Assembly (NCBI RefSeq): GCF_003947415.1 | Contig: NZ_QHKL01000001.1 | Coordinates: 1,302,001-1,366,000, forward strand | DNA length: 64,000 bases | Direction: 5' to 3' | DNA from: Amycolatopsis sp. WAC 01376 | GTDB taxonomy: Bacteria > Actinomycetota > Actinomycetes > Mycobacteriales > Pseudonocardiaceae | Shown here: piece after piece, positions 28,116-36,185 of the stretch | How the letters are laid out: every line of letters begins with the position of its first letter | Numbering within the stretch: the first letter of the stretch is position 1 | The notes under the pieces: model-generated | The model's input: only the letters and a program-made list of their open reading frames with translations | Database searches by the model: none | Told to the model about the DNA's origin: nothing | Translations under genes and position numbers: made by a program

Positions 28116-28976
28116 TCAGGAGTAGCTGTAGAAGCCGCGGCCGGTCTTCTTGCCGAGCAGGCCGGCGTCGACCATGCGCAGCAGCAGCGGCGGCGACGAG
28201 TACAGCGGCTCCTTGAACTCGGCGTACATCGAGTCCGCGATCGCCTTGATGGTGTCCAGGCCGATCAGGTCCGAAAGCCGCAGCGGGCCCATCGGGTGCG
28301 CGGTGCCCAGCTCCATACCGCGGTCGATGTCCTCCGCCGACGCGAAGCCCGACTCGATCATCCGGATCGCCGAAAGCAGATACGGCACGAGCAGCGAGTT
28401 CACGATGAACCCGGCGCGGTCCTGCGACCGGATCACCGTCTTGCTCAACGCCGTGGTCGCGTGCTCCTCCGCGCGGCGGGCGGTGTCGTCGCTGGTCAGC
28501 AGCGAGGGCACCAGCTCGACGAGCGGCAGCACCGGGACCGGGTTGAAGAAGTGGATGCCGACCACCTGCTGCGGGCGGCCGGTGGCCATCCCGAGCTTCA
28601 TGATCGGGATCGACGAGGTGTTGGACGCGAACACCGCGTCCTCACGCTCGACGATCTTGTCCAGCGACCGGAACACCTCGACCTTGGCCTGCTCCTGTTC
28701 CAGGATGGCCTCGATGACGAGGTCGCGGTCGGCGAACTCGCCGATCTCGGTGGTGAAGCGGAGCCGTCCGAGCGCCGCGTCGGCGTCTTCCTGCGAGAGC
28801 TTCCCGTTCTTGACCCCGCGTTGCAGCGACTTCTCGATCCGCGCTCGCCCGGAGTCCAGCGCCGGCTGGTTCACCTCGGTGACGATCACGTCCAGACCGG
28901 CCCGTGCGTGCACCTCGGCGATGCCGGAGCCCATGAGCCCGGCTCCGATGACACCTACTCGTTCTACGTCGGACAT
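28116..28976 (-). CDS. 3-hydroxybutyryl-CoA dehydrogenase (FadB2/Hbd type)
   Basis: 286 residues. NAD-binding VGVIGAGLMGSGIAEVHARA at the start, catalytic His region VGIHFFNPVPVLPLVELVPS, and C-terminal AHPMGPLRLSDLIGLDT plus GLLGKKTGRGFYSYS. GAGGAGG before the ATG at 28976 fixes the start. It interconverts 3-hydroxyacyl-CoA and 3-oxoacyl-CoA in fatty-acid or polyhydroxybutyrate metabolism. Confidence 0.93.
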   Translation of the reverse strand: MSDVERVGVIGAGLMGSGIAEVHARAGLDVIVTEVNQPALDSGRARIEKSLQRGVKNGKLSQEDADAALGRLRFTTEIGEFADRDLVIEAILEQEQAKVEVFRSLDKIVEREDAVFASNTSSIPIMKLGMATGRPQQVVGIHFFNPVPVLPLVELVPSLLTSDDTARRAEEHATTALSKTVIRSQDRAGFIVNSLLVPYLLSAIRMIESGFASAEDIDRGMELGTAHPMGPLRLSDLIGLDTIKAIADSMYAEFKEPLYSSPPLLLRMVDAGLLGKKTGRGFYSYS

Positions 28977-29063
28977 GGCACCTCCTCGTTTTTGGGCAGC
29001 ACGCGACACGCGAGGGCGGTTACCCGGGCAAACCCGGATCCACCCTCGCGTGTCACGCGTTGC

Positions 29064-29249
29064 TCAGCGGCGGTAGTCGTCGTACCCGTCGTACGGGTCG
29101 TCGTCAAACCGCTTGTCGTCCTCGTGCCTGTCTTCCGAGGAACTACTGGACAGCTCGCGCTGCAAAGCATCGAAGTCGGTTTCGTGCGAGCTGTACTTGA
29201 GCTCGCGCGCCACCTTCGTCTGCTTGGCCTTAGCCCGGCCGCGCCCCAT
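29064..29249 (-). CDS. DUF3073 small protein
   Basis: 61 residues. MGRGRAKAKQTKVARELKYS is the DUF3073 signature, followed by an acidic Ser/Asp/Tyr-rich tail (DDDPYDGYDDYRR). It matches in size and position Rv0810c of M. tuberculosis, which lies just after purM there. A basic head with acidic tail suggests nucleic-acid or ribosome binding, but the function is unknown. Confidence 0.88.
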   Translation of the reverse strand: MGRGRAKAKQTKVARELKYSSHETDFDALQRELSSSSSEDRHEDDKRFDDDPYDGYDDYRR

Positions 29250-29456
29250 GGCTCGACCCCCTCGCACAGGGGCGGGGCGGCCGGGGGAATCGGCGGCCCC
29301 GCATCGTCTCGACAATTATTTCCTGCTGACACCGTACCGTGTCCGGGGGGTTGGATGCGACGTGGCACGGTGTGCCGGTGGCGACAGTGTTCACCGGACG
29401 CCGGTTACCGGCCGGTCGGTGGCGATAGTCGCAGGTCGGCGTGCCACGATGCTCGT

Positions 29457-30356
29457 GTGCCCCGTCCGTTCGCGGCTTACCTCCGCGTCTATGAGCCCCT
29501 GCTCGCGCTGGGGGATCCACCGGACGAACGCCTGCTCGAGGCCGTCGAAGCGGCCCGGCTCGATCGTTCGGCCGCGGGCGAGCGCGAGCAGACACTGTGG
29601 CTCAAGTCACAACACGTCGGACGGTTGCTGCCCGCCGAACTCGCGGACGGCAGGCCCGCGCCCAGTCTCATCACCGATGTCCTCGTCATGGACCCCGAAG
29701 ACGTACCCGAGGGTGAGCACGGCGACGCGGGTCCGGGCCCGCTGATCTGCCCGATGGAGATCCGCGCCCGCTCGGCCGCGGCGTTGGTGACCTTCCTCGG
29801 CGACGCGCATCCGGCGCTGAAGAACGCGGTGCTCGACGCGGGCGGCGCGTCGCTCGACACGATCCGCTCGCGGGCGAAGTCCGCCATCGGCGACTTGTCC
29901 GCTTCGGCCTCGCACACGCTCTCGACGACGTGGACCGTCCCGCTTCCGTGGTTCGTGCTGTTCGATCCCGGGATGCGCCGGGTCAAACTGGGCAAGGGCC
30001 GCGACGACCCCGAGCGCGAAGTGTCGTGGCGGGTGTCCATGGCCGACGCGCGGCATCGTGCTCGCGAGGTCGGAGACCTGCTCGAAGCGACCTTCGGTGA
30101 CTCAGGACCCGGCCGGGTGCTGCTCGAAACGCGACGCTGGCTCGACAGCTTCCACCCCGGTTCCGCGGTCGAACTCGACTACGGCGGTCTCGTGCAGCTC
30201 TTCGGAGACGCGATCCTGCAGGCAGACACGACCGCCGAAGAAGTGCACGACATCCTCGACGCGCTTCGCACCGGCAACGTCGACGAGCTGGCGGAACTGT
30301 TCGCCGACCTGCGGGACTTCTGGGGTGACCTGGCCGCGCGGGAACGCGCGAACTAG
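29457..30356 (+). CDS. Conserved actinobacterial protein of unknown function
   Basis: 299 residues, soluble. It opens VPRPFAAYLRVYEPLLALGD and contains CPMEIRARSAAALVTFLGD, STTWTVPLPWFVLFDPGMRR and a C-terminal helical part (TTAEEVHDILDALRTGNVD). No catalytic motif or membrane helix is visible. The GTG at 29457 lies on the same strand as the upstream gap, and the stop overlaps the convergent asparaginase stop by four bases. Confidence 0.72.
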   Translation: MPRPFAAYLRVYEPLLALGDPPDERLLEAVEAARLDRSAAGEREQTLWLKSQHVGRLLPAELADGRPAPSLITDVLVMDPEDVPEGEHGDAGPGPLICPMEIRARSAAALVTFLGDAHPALKNAVLDAGGASLDTIRSRAKSAIGDLSASASHTLSTTWTVPLPWFVLFDPGMRRVKLGKGRDDPEREVSWRVSMADARHRAREVGDLLEATFGDSGPGRVLLETRRWLDSFHPGSAVELDYGGLVQLFGDAILQADTTAEEVHDILDALRTGNVDELAELFADLRDFWGDLAARERAN

Positions 30357-31300
30357 CCGAAGAGGCCGGTGACGACCCTCAGTTCGCCGACCGGTTTCCC
30401 GCCACCCAGGACCGCGTTGCGCGCGAGGTCGCCGGCTTCGTCGCCCGGGTCGATGCCGAGGTGACGCAGGGTCGCGAGCAGCAGCGGGATCCGGGCGCGG
30501 GCGGCGCCGTCGTCGATCTTCAGCGCCAGCGCCGTGCCGTCCGGGAGAGCGAACGCGTGCACTCCCTCGGCGCCGCCCTTCGAAAGCAGGCCCTCGACGC
30601 TCCGCATGAGCACGGTGTCTTCGCGGCCGGTGCCCGCGACGTGCCACGGATGCGCGCGGACTGCGTCGGCGACGCGGCGGTCCGGCCCGCCCATCGCGGT
30701 GACCAGCCTGCCGAAGGACCGGGCGAGGCCGGTGAGGGAGAACGCGAACAGCGGGGCGCCGCAGCCGTCGACGCCGACCGTTTCGATCGTCTCGCTGGTG
30801 AGGTCGGCGACCGTGGCTTGGACGACCTTCTGCAGCGGATGGGTCGCGGCCGCGTAATCCTTGGTCGGCCAGCCGAGCTGCGCGCAGGTCATGAGCATCG
30901 CGGCGTGTTTGCCGGAGCAGTTCATGGCGGCGCGGCGTTTCCCGGCCGGGGCCGCGGCCAGCATGCTCGGCTCGTGCAGCGGGAAGGCGGGCGGGCAGGC
31001 CAGCGCGTCCTCGGTCAGCCCCGCGAGGGAGAGCATCGACAAGGCGCCCTCGACGTGGCCGGGCTCGCCGTTGTGCGATCCGCAGCCCAGCGCGAGCTCT
31101 TCGTCGCCGATCGTGAGGCCGGCGCGGAGCATCCCGACGGCTTGCAGGGGTTTGTTGGACGAGCGCGGGTACACCGGCCGCTCGATGTCGCCCGCGGCGA
31201 ACCGCACCGACCCGTCCGGGGCGGTGATCACGAGCGCGCCGCGGTGCGTGCTCTCCACGAACCCGGACCGGACGACCTCGACCAGGACGGGATTCGTCAC
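30353..31300 (-). CDS. Asparaginase (Asparaginase_II, Rhizobium type)
   Basis: 315 residues. YPRSSNKPLQAVGM, LGCGSHNGEPGHVEG, MNCSGKHAAMLMTCAQLGWP and VGVDGCGAPLFAFSL are motifs of the PF06089-type asparaginase unrelated to E. coli AnsA/AnsB, with Ser-Lys pairs in SSNK and CSGK. The GTG at 31300 overlaps the rsiG stop (GTGA), so it is translated with rsiG. It would release ammonia from asparagine. Confidence 0.87.
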   Translation of the reverse strand: MTNPVLVEVVRSGFVESTHRGALVITAPDGSVRFAAGDIERPVYPRSSNKPLQAVGMLRAGLTIGDEELALGCGSHNGEPGHVEGALSMLSLAGLTEDALACPPAFPLHEPSMLAAAPAGKRRAAMNCSGKHAAMLMTCAQLGWPTKDYAAATHPLQKVVQATVADLTSETIETVGVDGCGAPLFAFSLTGLARSFGRLVTAMGGPDRRVADAVRAHPWHVAGTGREDTVLMRSVEGLLSKGGAEGVHAFALPDGTALALKIDDGAARARIPLLLATLRHLGIDPGDEAGDLARNAVLGGGKPVGELRVVTGLFG

Positions 31301-31863
31301 TCGGGCCCGCCGCGTTCGGTGTCGAGCAGGTCGTCGACCGATGCCGTGCCCTTGCGGTAACGGGTCGCGATCTCGGCGTTGATCGTGTCCATCACGCCCT
31401 GCACCTCGCGGCGGTACGAAGAGACCGAGACCTCTTCGTCGGCGTACCGGTTGAGGGCGTTGATCAGCTTCTCGTCCGACAGCGTGCTGACGTCGGAAAG
31501 ATCCGTGTCGCCGATGAGCGCCTCGGCGAACCGCCGATGCTCGCCGGCACGCGACGGCTCCAGCCGCTGATGCCTGCCCGAGCCCGTGGCCGGGCCGATC
31601 GCGTTGTCCGCCAGGATCGCGGCAAGCCGCTCGACGACACTGCTCTCGTCACCGCCCGAAGTCCGGCGCTTCTGCTCGGCCCGCACGATGTCGATCCGCG
31701 CGTGCAGCAGACGCCGCAGGTACGACAGGTCGGTCTCCTCCTGCGCGGCCTCGTCACGGCGCTCGCGCAGCACGGAAAGGGTCAGCTCGCCGAGGTCGCT
31801 GAGATACCCAGGGCCGAGCACGCGGTCGATACGACGGCGACCACCGGGCCGGACTTCGATCAC
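31297..31863 (-). CDS. rsiG: RsiG-like c-di-GMP-responsive anti-sigma factor
   Basis: 188 residues, mostly helical. RsiG proteins bind c-di-GMP through E(X)3S(X)2R(X)3Q(X)3D motifs on two antiparallel helices and then hold sigma-WhiG. The second motif is exact here: E144, S148, R151, Q155, D159 (EVSVSSYRREVQGVMD). The first is E43, S47, R50, H54, D58, with His in place of Gln. TAAGCT six bases before the GTG is a leaderless-type -10. It is coupled to an asparaginase. WhiG is not in the window. Confidence 0.8.
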   Translation of the reverse strand: MIEVRPGGRRRIDRVLGPGYLSDLGELTLSVLRERRDEAAQEETDLSYLRRLLHARIDIVRAEQKRRTSGGDESSVVERLAAILADNAIGPATGSGRHQRLEPSRAGEHRRFAEALIGDTDLSDVSTLSDEKLINALNRYADEEVSVSSYRREVQGVMDTINAEIATRYRKGTASVDDLLDTERGGPE

Positions 31864-32056
31864 CCGCGTAGCTTATCGCGCTCCAGCGGAAATGTTCCGC
31901 AGGGAGCGATACCACAAGGATCTCTGTCCCTCACGACACCCTCCGGCGCCACGCTGCTCTTTCGGTTCCTTCCAGAGCGCGCCCCCCACCCGTCCCGGGG
32001 GCGGCCCCTGGTCCAGTCTACCGGGGGTGGGGGCGGAAAAGTGCTGGTCGGCGAGG

Positions 32057-32097
32057 TTGTCCACAGGTGGATGGGGTTGTGGACAACTTGTGGATGA
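32057..32097. promoter_or_regulatory. Second DnaA-box cluster
   Basis: TTGTCCACA at 32057-32065, its exact inverse TGTGGACAA at 32078-32086, and TGTGGATGA at 32089-32097. The first two are consensus actinobacterial DnaA boxes in opposite orientation. It lies in the 612-bp gene-free gap 31864-32475. Confidence 0.5.
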
Positions 32098-32111
32098 CTG
32101 TGGTGGGCGGG

Positions 32112-32168
32112 AGTACATGAAGGCCCCCTTTGTTGCGTCTAGCGCAATGAAGGGGGCCTTCATGTACT
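32112..32168. repeat. Long hairpin with GAAGGCCCCCTT word
   Basis: Perfect 19-nt outer arms (32112-32130 and 32150-32168), two mispaired positions, then a TTGCG/CGCAA inner stem around TCTAG. Lies immediately after the second DnaA-box cluster. Confidence 0.8.
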
Positions 32169-32197
32169 TGGACGCGAGCGAAGGGCGAGTTTCCAGC

Positions 32198-32228
32198 GCT
32201 CAGCCGAGGGAAGGGGTCCTTCACGCGC
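32198..32228. repeat. Decayed half copy of the 28-bp-arm hairpin
   Basis: From GCTCAGCCGAGGGAAGG to CACGCGC this matches the right half of the elements at 37593-37649 and 46840-46894 with one change. The left arm is not recognisable, so it looks like a decaying element. Confidence 0.6.
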
Positions 32229-32285
32229 AGCCCATGTGACGGATGGGGCTGCTGTGACTAGTGAGGCGAGAGTGACGCACCGCAG

Positions 32286-32340
32286 GTCCGTGAAGGCCTC
32301 CTTGAGGGACCCAGAGTCCCTCAAGGAGGCCTTCACGGAC
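32286..32340. repeat. Perfect 25-bp-arm hairpin
   Basis: Arms 32286-32310 and 32316-32340 are fully complementary around CCAGA. Shares the word GTGAAGGCC with neighbouring elements. Confidence 0.85.
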
Positions 32341-32363
32341 CACGCCGCGAGAGTCGCAAGGTA

Positions 32364-32410
32364 GTGAACGGCCCCTTCCCTACCCTCAAGGTAGGGAAGG
32401 AGGCCTTCAC
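32364..32410. repeat. Imperfect hairpin of the same family
   Basis: CCTTCCCTAC/GTAGGGAAGG inner stem with outer GTGAA/TTCAC and three mismatches. Last of four family elements in the gap before the ygfZ stop at 32476. Confidence 0.65.
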
Positions 32411-32475
32411 GGAACGGAACGGGAACGCGACCGGCAAGCCCGCGTAGCAACGTAAGCCCGCAGAAGCCCCTCAGC

Positions 32476-33603
32476 TCAACCCCGCAGTCGCTGAGCCGCT
32501 TCCCGTCCGGGAGCCGGCGCTTCGCCAGGCACGGAGTCCGGGTCGATGGCCGCCTGCACGACGCGGTCCTCGGCGCCGACCAGCAGTTCCGCGCCCGGCT
32601 TCGTCGAGCGTTTGACCAGCGCCAGCGCGATCGGGCCCAGTTCGTGGTGCTGCACCACGCTGCCGACGCGGCCGACCGTCCGCTCGCCCAGCAGCACCGG
32701 GTCGCCGGTTTCCGGCGTGATCTCCGGCGAACCGTCCAGGTGCAGCAGCGCCATGTACCGCGGCGGCCGCCCGACGTTGTGGACCTTCGCGACGGTCTCC
32801 TGTCCGCGGTAGCAGCCCTTCGCCACGTGCGCGGCGGAGTCGACCCAGTTCACCTCGTGCGGGATCGTGCGGTCGTCGGTGTCGAGGCCCAGCCGCGGCC
32901 GCAGCGATTCGACCCGCAGCGCGTCGAACGCCCAGCTGCCCGCGGGGCGCGCGCCCGCGTCGGTCAGGCGGCGCCACCAGTCGGCGAGTTCGGCGCGGGG
33001 CACGGCGAGGTCGACGCTGTGCCGTCCGGGCCACGGCATCCGTCGCGCGAAACCGCCGGGGATCGGCACGACCGAGTACGGGTCCGAGCTCAGGGAAACA
33101 TCCACGGCGGCCAGCACACGGTCCGCCTCGGGCCCGAGGACGGTCAGCAGCGCCAGCTCGTCCGAGACATCGCGGATGTCCACTTTGGACCAGAACTTCA
33201 TCGCTTCGAGGTAGTCACGCAGGGTCTGCTTGCCGCCGGACGGCAGCGCGCTGGTGGCCACCGCGCCCCGGTCGCTGTCCAGCCACACCGTTCCGTCCGC
33301 GTGCGCGACGACCATGTGGGTGTCGACGCGGCCATGGGTGTCCAGGACGAGCGCCTCGGTGCCGGTGCCTTCGGCGAGTCCGGTGACGTGCTGCGAGATC
33401 ACCAAATGCAGCCAGGACAACCGTTCTTCCCCGGTCACGGCCAGGATCTCGCGATGCGAACGGTCGATCACGACCGCGCCGCGCGCGGCCGTCCGCTGCT
33501 CGGCGAAGGGGTCTCCCCAATGCCACGGGACACCCTCTTCAGGATGCCCGTCGGGAGCCGCGATCGGTCCGGGAAGGTCGAGCAGGGGGGAGCGGTAGGG
33601 CAT
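32476..33603 (-). CDS. ygfZ: YgfZ/GcvT-like folate-binding protein
   Basis: 375 residues. The signature KGCYRGQETVAKVHNVGRPP (K-G-C-Y-x-G-Q-E) defines the YgfZ/IBA57 family, which uses tetrahydrofolate in maturation and repair of certain Fe-S enzymes. GEERLSWLHLVISQHVTGL is the N-terminal GcvT-like part. The ATG at 33603 is preferred because TAGCAT lies seven bases upstream; an ATG at 33612 would add three residues. It is divergent from pabC, as Rv0811c/Rv0812 are, from memory. Confidence 0.87.
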   Translation of the reverse strand: MPYRSPLLDLPGPIAAPDGHPEEGVPWHWGDPFAEQRTAARGAVVIDRSHREILAVTGEERLSWLHLVISQHVTGLAEGTGTEALVLDTHGRVDTHMVVAHADGTVWLDSDRGAVATSALPSGGKQTLRDYLEAMKFWSKVDIRDVSDELALLTVLGPEADRVLAAVDVSLSSDPYSVVPIPGGFARRMPWPGRHSVDLAVPRAELADWWRRLTDAGARPAGSWAFDALRVESLRPRLGLDTDDRTIPHEVNWVDSAAHVAKGCYRGQETVAKVHNVGRPPRYMALLHLDGSPEITPETGDPVLLGERTVGRVGSVVQHHELGPIALALVKRSTKPGAELLVGAEDRVVQAAIDPDSVPGEAPAPGREAAQRLRG

Positions 33604-33633
33604 GAAACCCATGCTAGTGAGTACCGTGTCCCC

Positions 33634-34488
33634 ATGCGCGTGCTTGCCTTTCTCGACGGGACCCTGGCCGACCCCGAAGCCGCTCACCTGCGGGTAGACG
33701 ACCTCGGGCTGCTTCGCGGTGACGGCGTGTTCGAGACGATCCTCGTCGTCGACGGGCGCCCTCGTGAGCTCCGCCCGCATCTCGAGCGGCTGGCCCGTTC
33801 CGCGGCCATGCTCGACCTGCCGGAGCCGGACCTCGCGGACTGGGAGCGCGCCGCGCAGACCGTCATCGACAACTGGTCCGGCCCCGCCGAAATCGCGCTG
33901 AAACTGGTGTACACCAGGGGAATCGACGGTGATCCGGAGGCGAAGCCGTTCGGGTTCGCGCTCGGTGTCGAGATCGACGAGAAGGTCCAGCGGGCCCGTG
34001 TCGAAGGCGTCGCGGCGATCACTCTCGAGCGCGGTATCGAGCCCGATCTCGCCGAGCGCGCGCCGTGGCTGCTGCTGGGCGCGAAGTCGATTTCGTACGG
34101 CGTCAACATGGCCGCGCTGCGGGAGGCGGGCCGCCGCGGCGCGAGCGATGTGATTTTCACCGCCGCCGACGGTTCGGTCTTCGAGGGGCCGACGTCGACG
34201 GTCGTCCTCGCGAAGGAGAGGACGATCTACACGCCGCCGGCGACCATCGGCATCCTGCCCGGCACGACGCAGGCGGCGCTGTTCCGCGGTGCCGAGCGGG
34301 CGGGCTGGTCGGTCAAGGTCGAGCCGCTCAAGGTCTCGGACCTCATCGAGGGCGAGGGGCTGTTCCTCGCCTCGTCGGTCCGCAAGCTGACCAGGGTGCA
34401 CACGCTCGACGGCGTCGCGCTCACCGACTCCAGCGCGATCCACGCCGAACTGGCCGCCGCGTACGAGAGCGAGTACGCGATCAGCTGA
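33634..34488 (+). CDS. pabC: Aminodeoxychorismate lyase PabC (class IV aminotransferase fold)
   Basis: 284 residues. LRVDDLGLLRGDGVFETILV is the fold-type IV N-terminal block, the PLP lysine is in LLGAKSISYGVNMAALREA, and DVIFTAADGSVFEGPTSTVV and GILPGTTQAALFR are the substrate/cofactor loops. TACCGT six bases before the ATG is a leaderless-type box. It releases pyruvate from aminodeoxychorismate to make p-aminobenzoate for folate. D-amino acid or branched-chain aminotransferase activity cannot be excluded by sequence. Confidence 0.85.
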   Translation: MRVLAFLDGTLADPEAAHLRVDDLGLLRGDGVFETILVVDGRPRELRPHLERLARSAAMLDLPEPDLADWERAAQTVIDNWSGPAEIALKLVYTRGIDGDPEAKPFGFALGVEIDEKVQRARVEGVAAITLERGIEPDLAERAPWLLLGAKSISYGVNMAALREAGRRGASDVIFTAADGSVFEGPTSTVVLAKERTIYTPPATIGILPGTTQAALFRGAERAGWSVKVEPLKVSDLIEGEGLFLASSVRKLTRVHTLDGVALTDSSAIHAELAAAYESEYAIS

Positions 34489-34912
34489 GCGTCGTCCGAA
34501 GCTTGGCGATGGTGTGAAGGACCTCGGCCCGGTGCTTCGCCATCGTCATCCACGAGGGCAGTCGCGCGACCAAGGTCAGGCCGGGGCGATCCCCGAGTCC
34601 GCGTTCTCGCAGCGTCGCCGCGACGAACCGTTCGATCAGGTCCAGGTGGCTGACGTGGAACGCCCAGAGGGTGTGCCCGCCACAGCAGTCGGCTCGCAGC
34701 CACAGAGGTTCGCGAAAGAACGGGTCGATCGGACGGTTCCACACCCGGTGGTCCGGGCGGGGAGGAACACGCACCAGAGCGCAGCCGGCGCAGGTCAGCC
34801 GGTCGGGTGTGACCGAGGCACGGTGCGAGCAGCGCGGGCAGACGACCAGGATCGGCTCGTCCGCGAGATCGTCGAGCCGGGTCTGGGGATCGCGGAACCG
34901 TGGGGTGTCCAT
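34481..34912 (-). CDS. Small protein with zinc-ribbon-like Cys motif
   Basis: 143 residues. VVCPRCSHRASVTPDRLTCA and GC give a CxxC...CxxC zinc-ribbon pattern at about residues 25-44, and LRADCCGGHTLWAFHVSHLD adds a further Cys pair. The end is a short amphipathic helix (MAKHRAEVLHTIAKLRTTL). Its ATG overlaps the upstream stop (TGATG) and its 3' end overlaps pabC by eight bases. I do not recognise a named family; nucleic-acid or metal binding is plausible. Confidence 0.7.
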   Translation of the reverse strand: MDTPRFRDPQTRLDDLADEPILVVCPRCSHRASVTPDRLTCAGCALVRVPPRPDHRVWNRPIDPFFREPLWLRADCCGGHTLWAFHVSHLDLIERFVAATLRERGLGDRPGLTLVARLPSWMTMAKHRAEVLHTIAKLRTTLS

Positions 34913-35325
34913 CAACCCAGCGGGCTGATGATCAGCAGGTGCGGCAGGATCGCTTCTTCGCGGTAGGCCGCGATCTTGTGGTGCCCGTCGAGGATCACCG
35001 CCGCGTCGGCGGTCTCCAGTACGACCGCGACCGGCCGGTGCCCGCTCTTGATCGCCGTCCGGTAGTAGCCGACCCGGGACACGTCGGCGGGCGGCCAGTC
35101 GGCGCTCGGGGTCAGGTAGCGGTCCTCGGCGAGCCGTTCGGGGCCGGTGACCTGATATTCGCCGTCGGCGAAGAGATCGAGAAGCGGGCGGAGTGTGTCG
35201 CCGAGCGGGCGTCGCATCTGGCCGGTGGCCAGCGCGATCCGCAGCGACTGCGGGAGTTCGGGTTGGACGGGGACCGAAGTTGTGGCGATGACACCTGTGC
35301 CACCGTCGACCTTTACCTGTTCCAC
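34912..35325 (-). CDS. Unknown protein with ILDGHHK motif
   Basis: 137 residues. The second half reads VAVVLETADAAVILDGHHKI then AAYREEAILPHLLI, reminiscent of the DGHHR loop in ParB/sulfiredoxin-like and DUF1015 proteins, but too little is shared to name it. The GTG at 35325 sits inside the end of pxpC and the stop overlaps the next start, so it is tightly coupled in a run of short minus-strand genes. Confidence 0.6.
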   Translation of the reverse strand: MEQVKVDGGTGVIATTSVPVQPELPQSLRIALATGQMRRPLGDTLRPLLDLFADGEYQVTGPERLAEDRYLTPSADWPPADVSRVGYYRTAIKSGHRPVAVVLETADAAVILDGHHKIAAYREEAILPHLLIISPLG

Positions 35326-36185
35326 ACCTTCGTGGACGAGTGAAAGCGGAGAAGGGTTCCGGGTCGGGCCTGCGCGAGTGCCGGGAGTGACGCCTGTCTC
35401 ACCACGGCCGCCACCGGGTAACCACCGGTAGTTGGATGATCCGCCAAGAACACGACCGGCAACCCGTTCGGCGGCACCTGGACAGCGCCGGTCAACAGGC
35501 CTTCGCTCGGCAGTTCCCGCTCCGCGTATTCGTCCCCGCGAGCCAAGGCGGGCCCGTCGAGCCGGAGCCCGACGCGGTTGGATTCCGCCGTCACCGTCCA
35601 GGTCTTCGCGAGCCCGGCCGCCAGGTTTTCGAACCAATGCGCCCGCGGCCCCGGGTCGACCAGTACGGCGACCTCCGCCGGAGCTATCGTGGGCAAGACG
35701 ACGTCGGCGCCTCCGGTCACGGACGGTGCGCCGAGAGGGAGGACGTCGCCCGCCTTCAGCGGCGCGGGCCCGATCTCCGAAAGGACGTCCCGCGAGCGGC
35801 TGCCGAGTTCCGCCTCGACCGTGATTCCGCCGGAAACCGCCAGGTAGCACCGCAAACCGGTGGCGGGTGCGCCGATCGCCATGACCTGGCCCGCGGCCAG
35901 CCACACCGGTGCGTGCGAGCCGACGTCGCGTCCGTCGACCTCGACGGTGACGGCGGGGCCCGTCACCGCGATGGTGCAGGACGCCGACGCGCGCAGTCGC
36001 AGGCCGCCGAACAGGCACTCGACGCCCGCGGCGTCCTCGGCGTTGCCGACGAGCCGGTTGGCCAGTTTCAGCGCGGAGACGTCCAGCGCGCCGGACGGCG
36101 GGACACCGAGATGCGCGTAACCGGGCCTGCCGAGGTCCTGGATCAGCGCGAGCGGGCCGGTCTCGACCACTTCGAGCGCCCTCAT
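35313..36185 (-). CDS. pxpC: 5-oxoprolinase subunit C (carboxyltransferase-like)
   Basis: 290 residues. ALIQDLGRPGYAHLGVPPSG and ALDVSALKLANRLVGN open the biotin-dependent carboxyltransferase/allophanate hydrolase subunit 2 family; GGITVEAELGSRSRDVLSEI and PPNGLPVVFLADHPTTGGYP are also typical. The ATG overlaps the pxpB stop by four bases. PxpABC converts 5-oxoproline, a spontaneous glutamine/glutathione breakdown product, to glutamate with ATP. No pxpA is in the window. Confidence 0.88.
   Translation of the reverse strand: MRALEVVETGPLALIQDLGRPGYAHLGVPPSGALDVSALKLANRLVGNAEDAAGVECLFGGLRLRASASCTIAVTGPAVTVEVDGRDVGSHAPVWLAAGQVMAIGAPATGLRCYLAVSGGITVEAELGSRSRDVLSEIGPAPLKAGDVLPLGAPSVTGGADVVLPTIAPAEVAVLVDPGPRAHWFENLAAGLAKTWTVTAESNRVGLRLDGPALARGDEYAERELPSEGLLTGAVQVPPNGLPVVFLADHPTTGGYPVAAVVRQASLPALAQARPGTLLRFHSSTKVWNR

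Noticed and set aside
32057..32410. Origin of replication
   Set aside because: There are too few DnaA boxes and no dnaA, dnaN, AT-rich unwinding region or usual origin neighbours, so it is reported only as a DnaA-box cluster.
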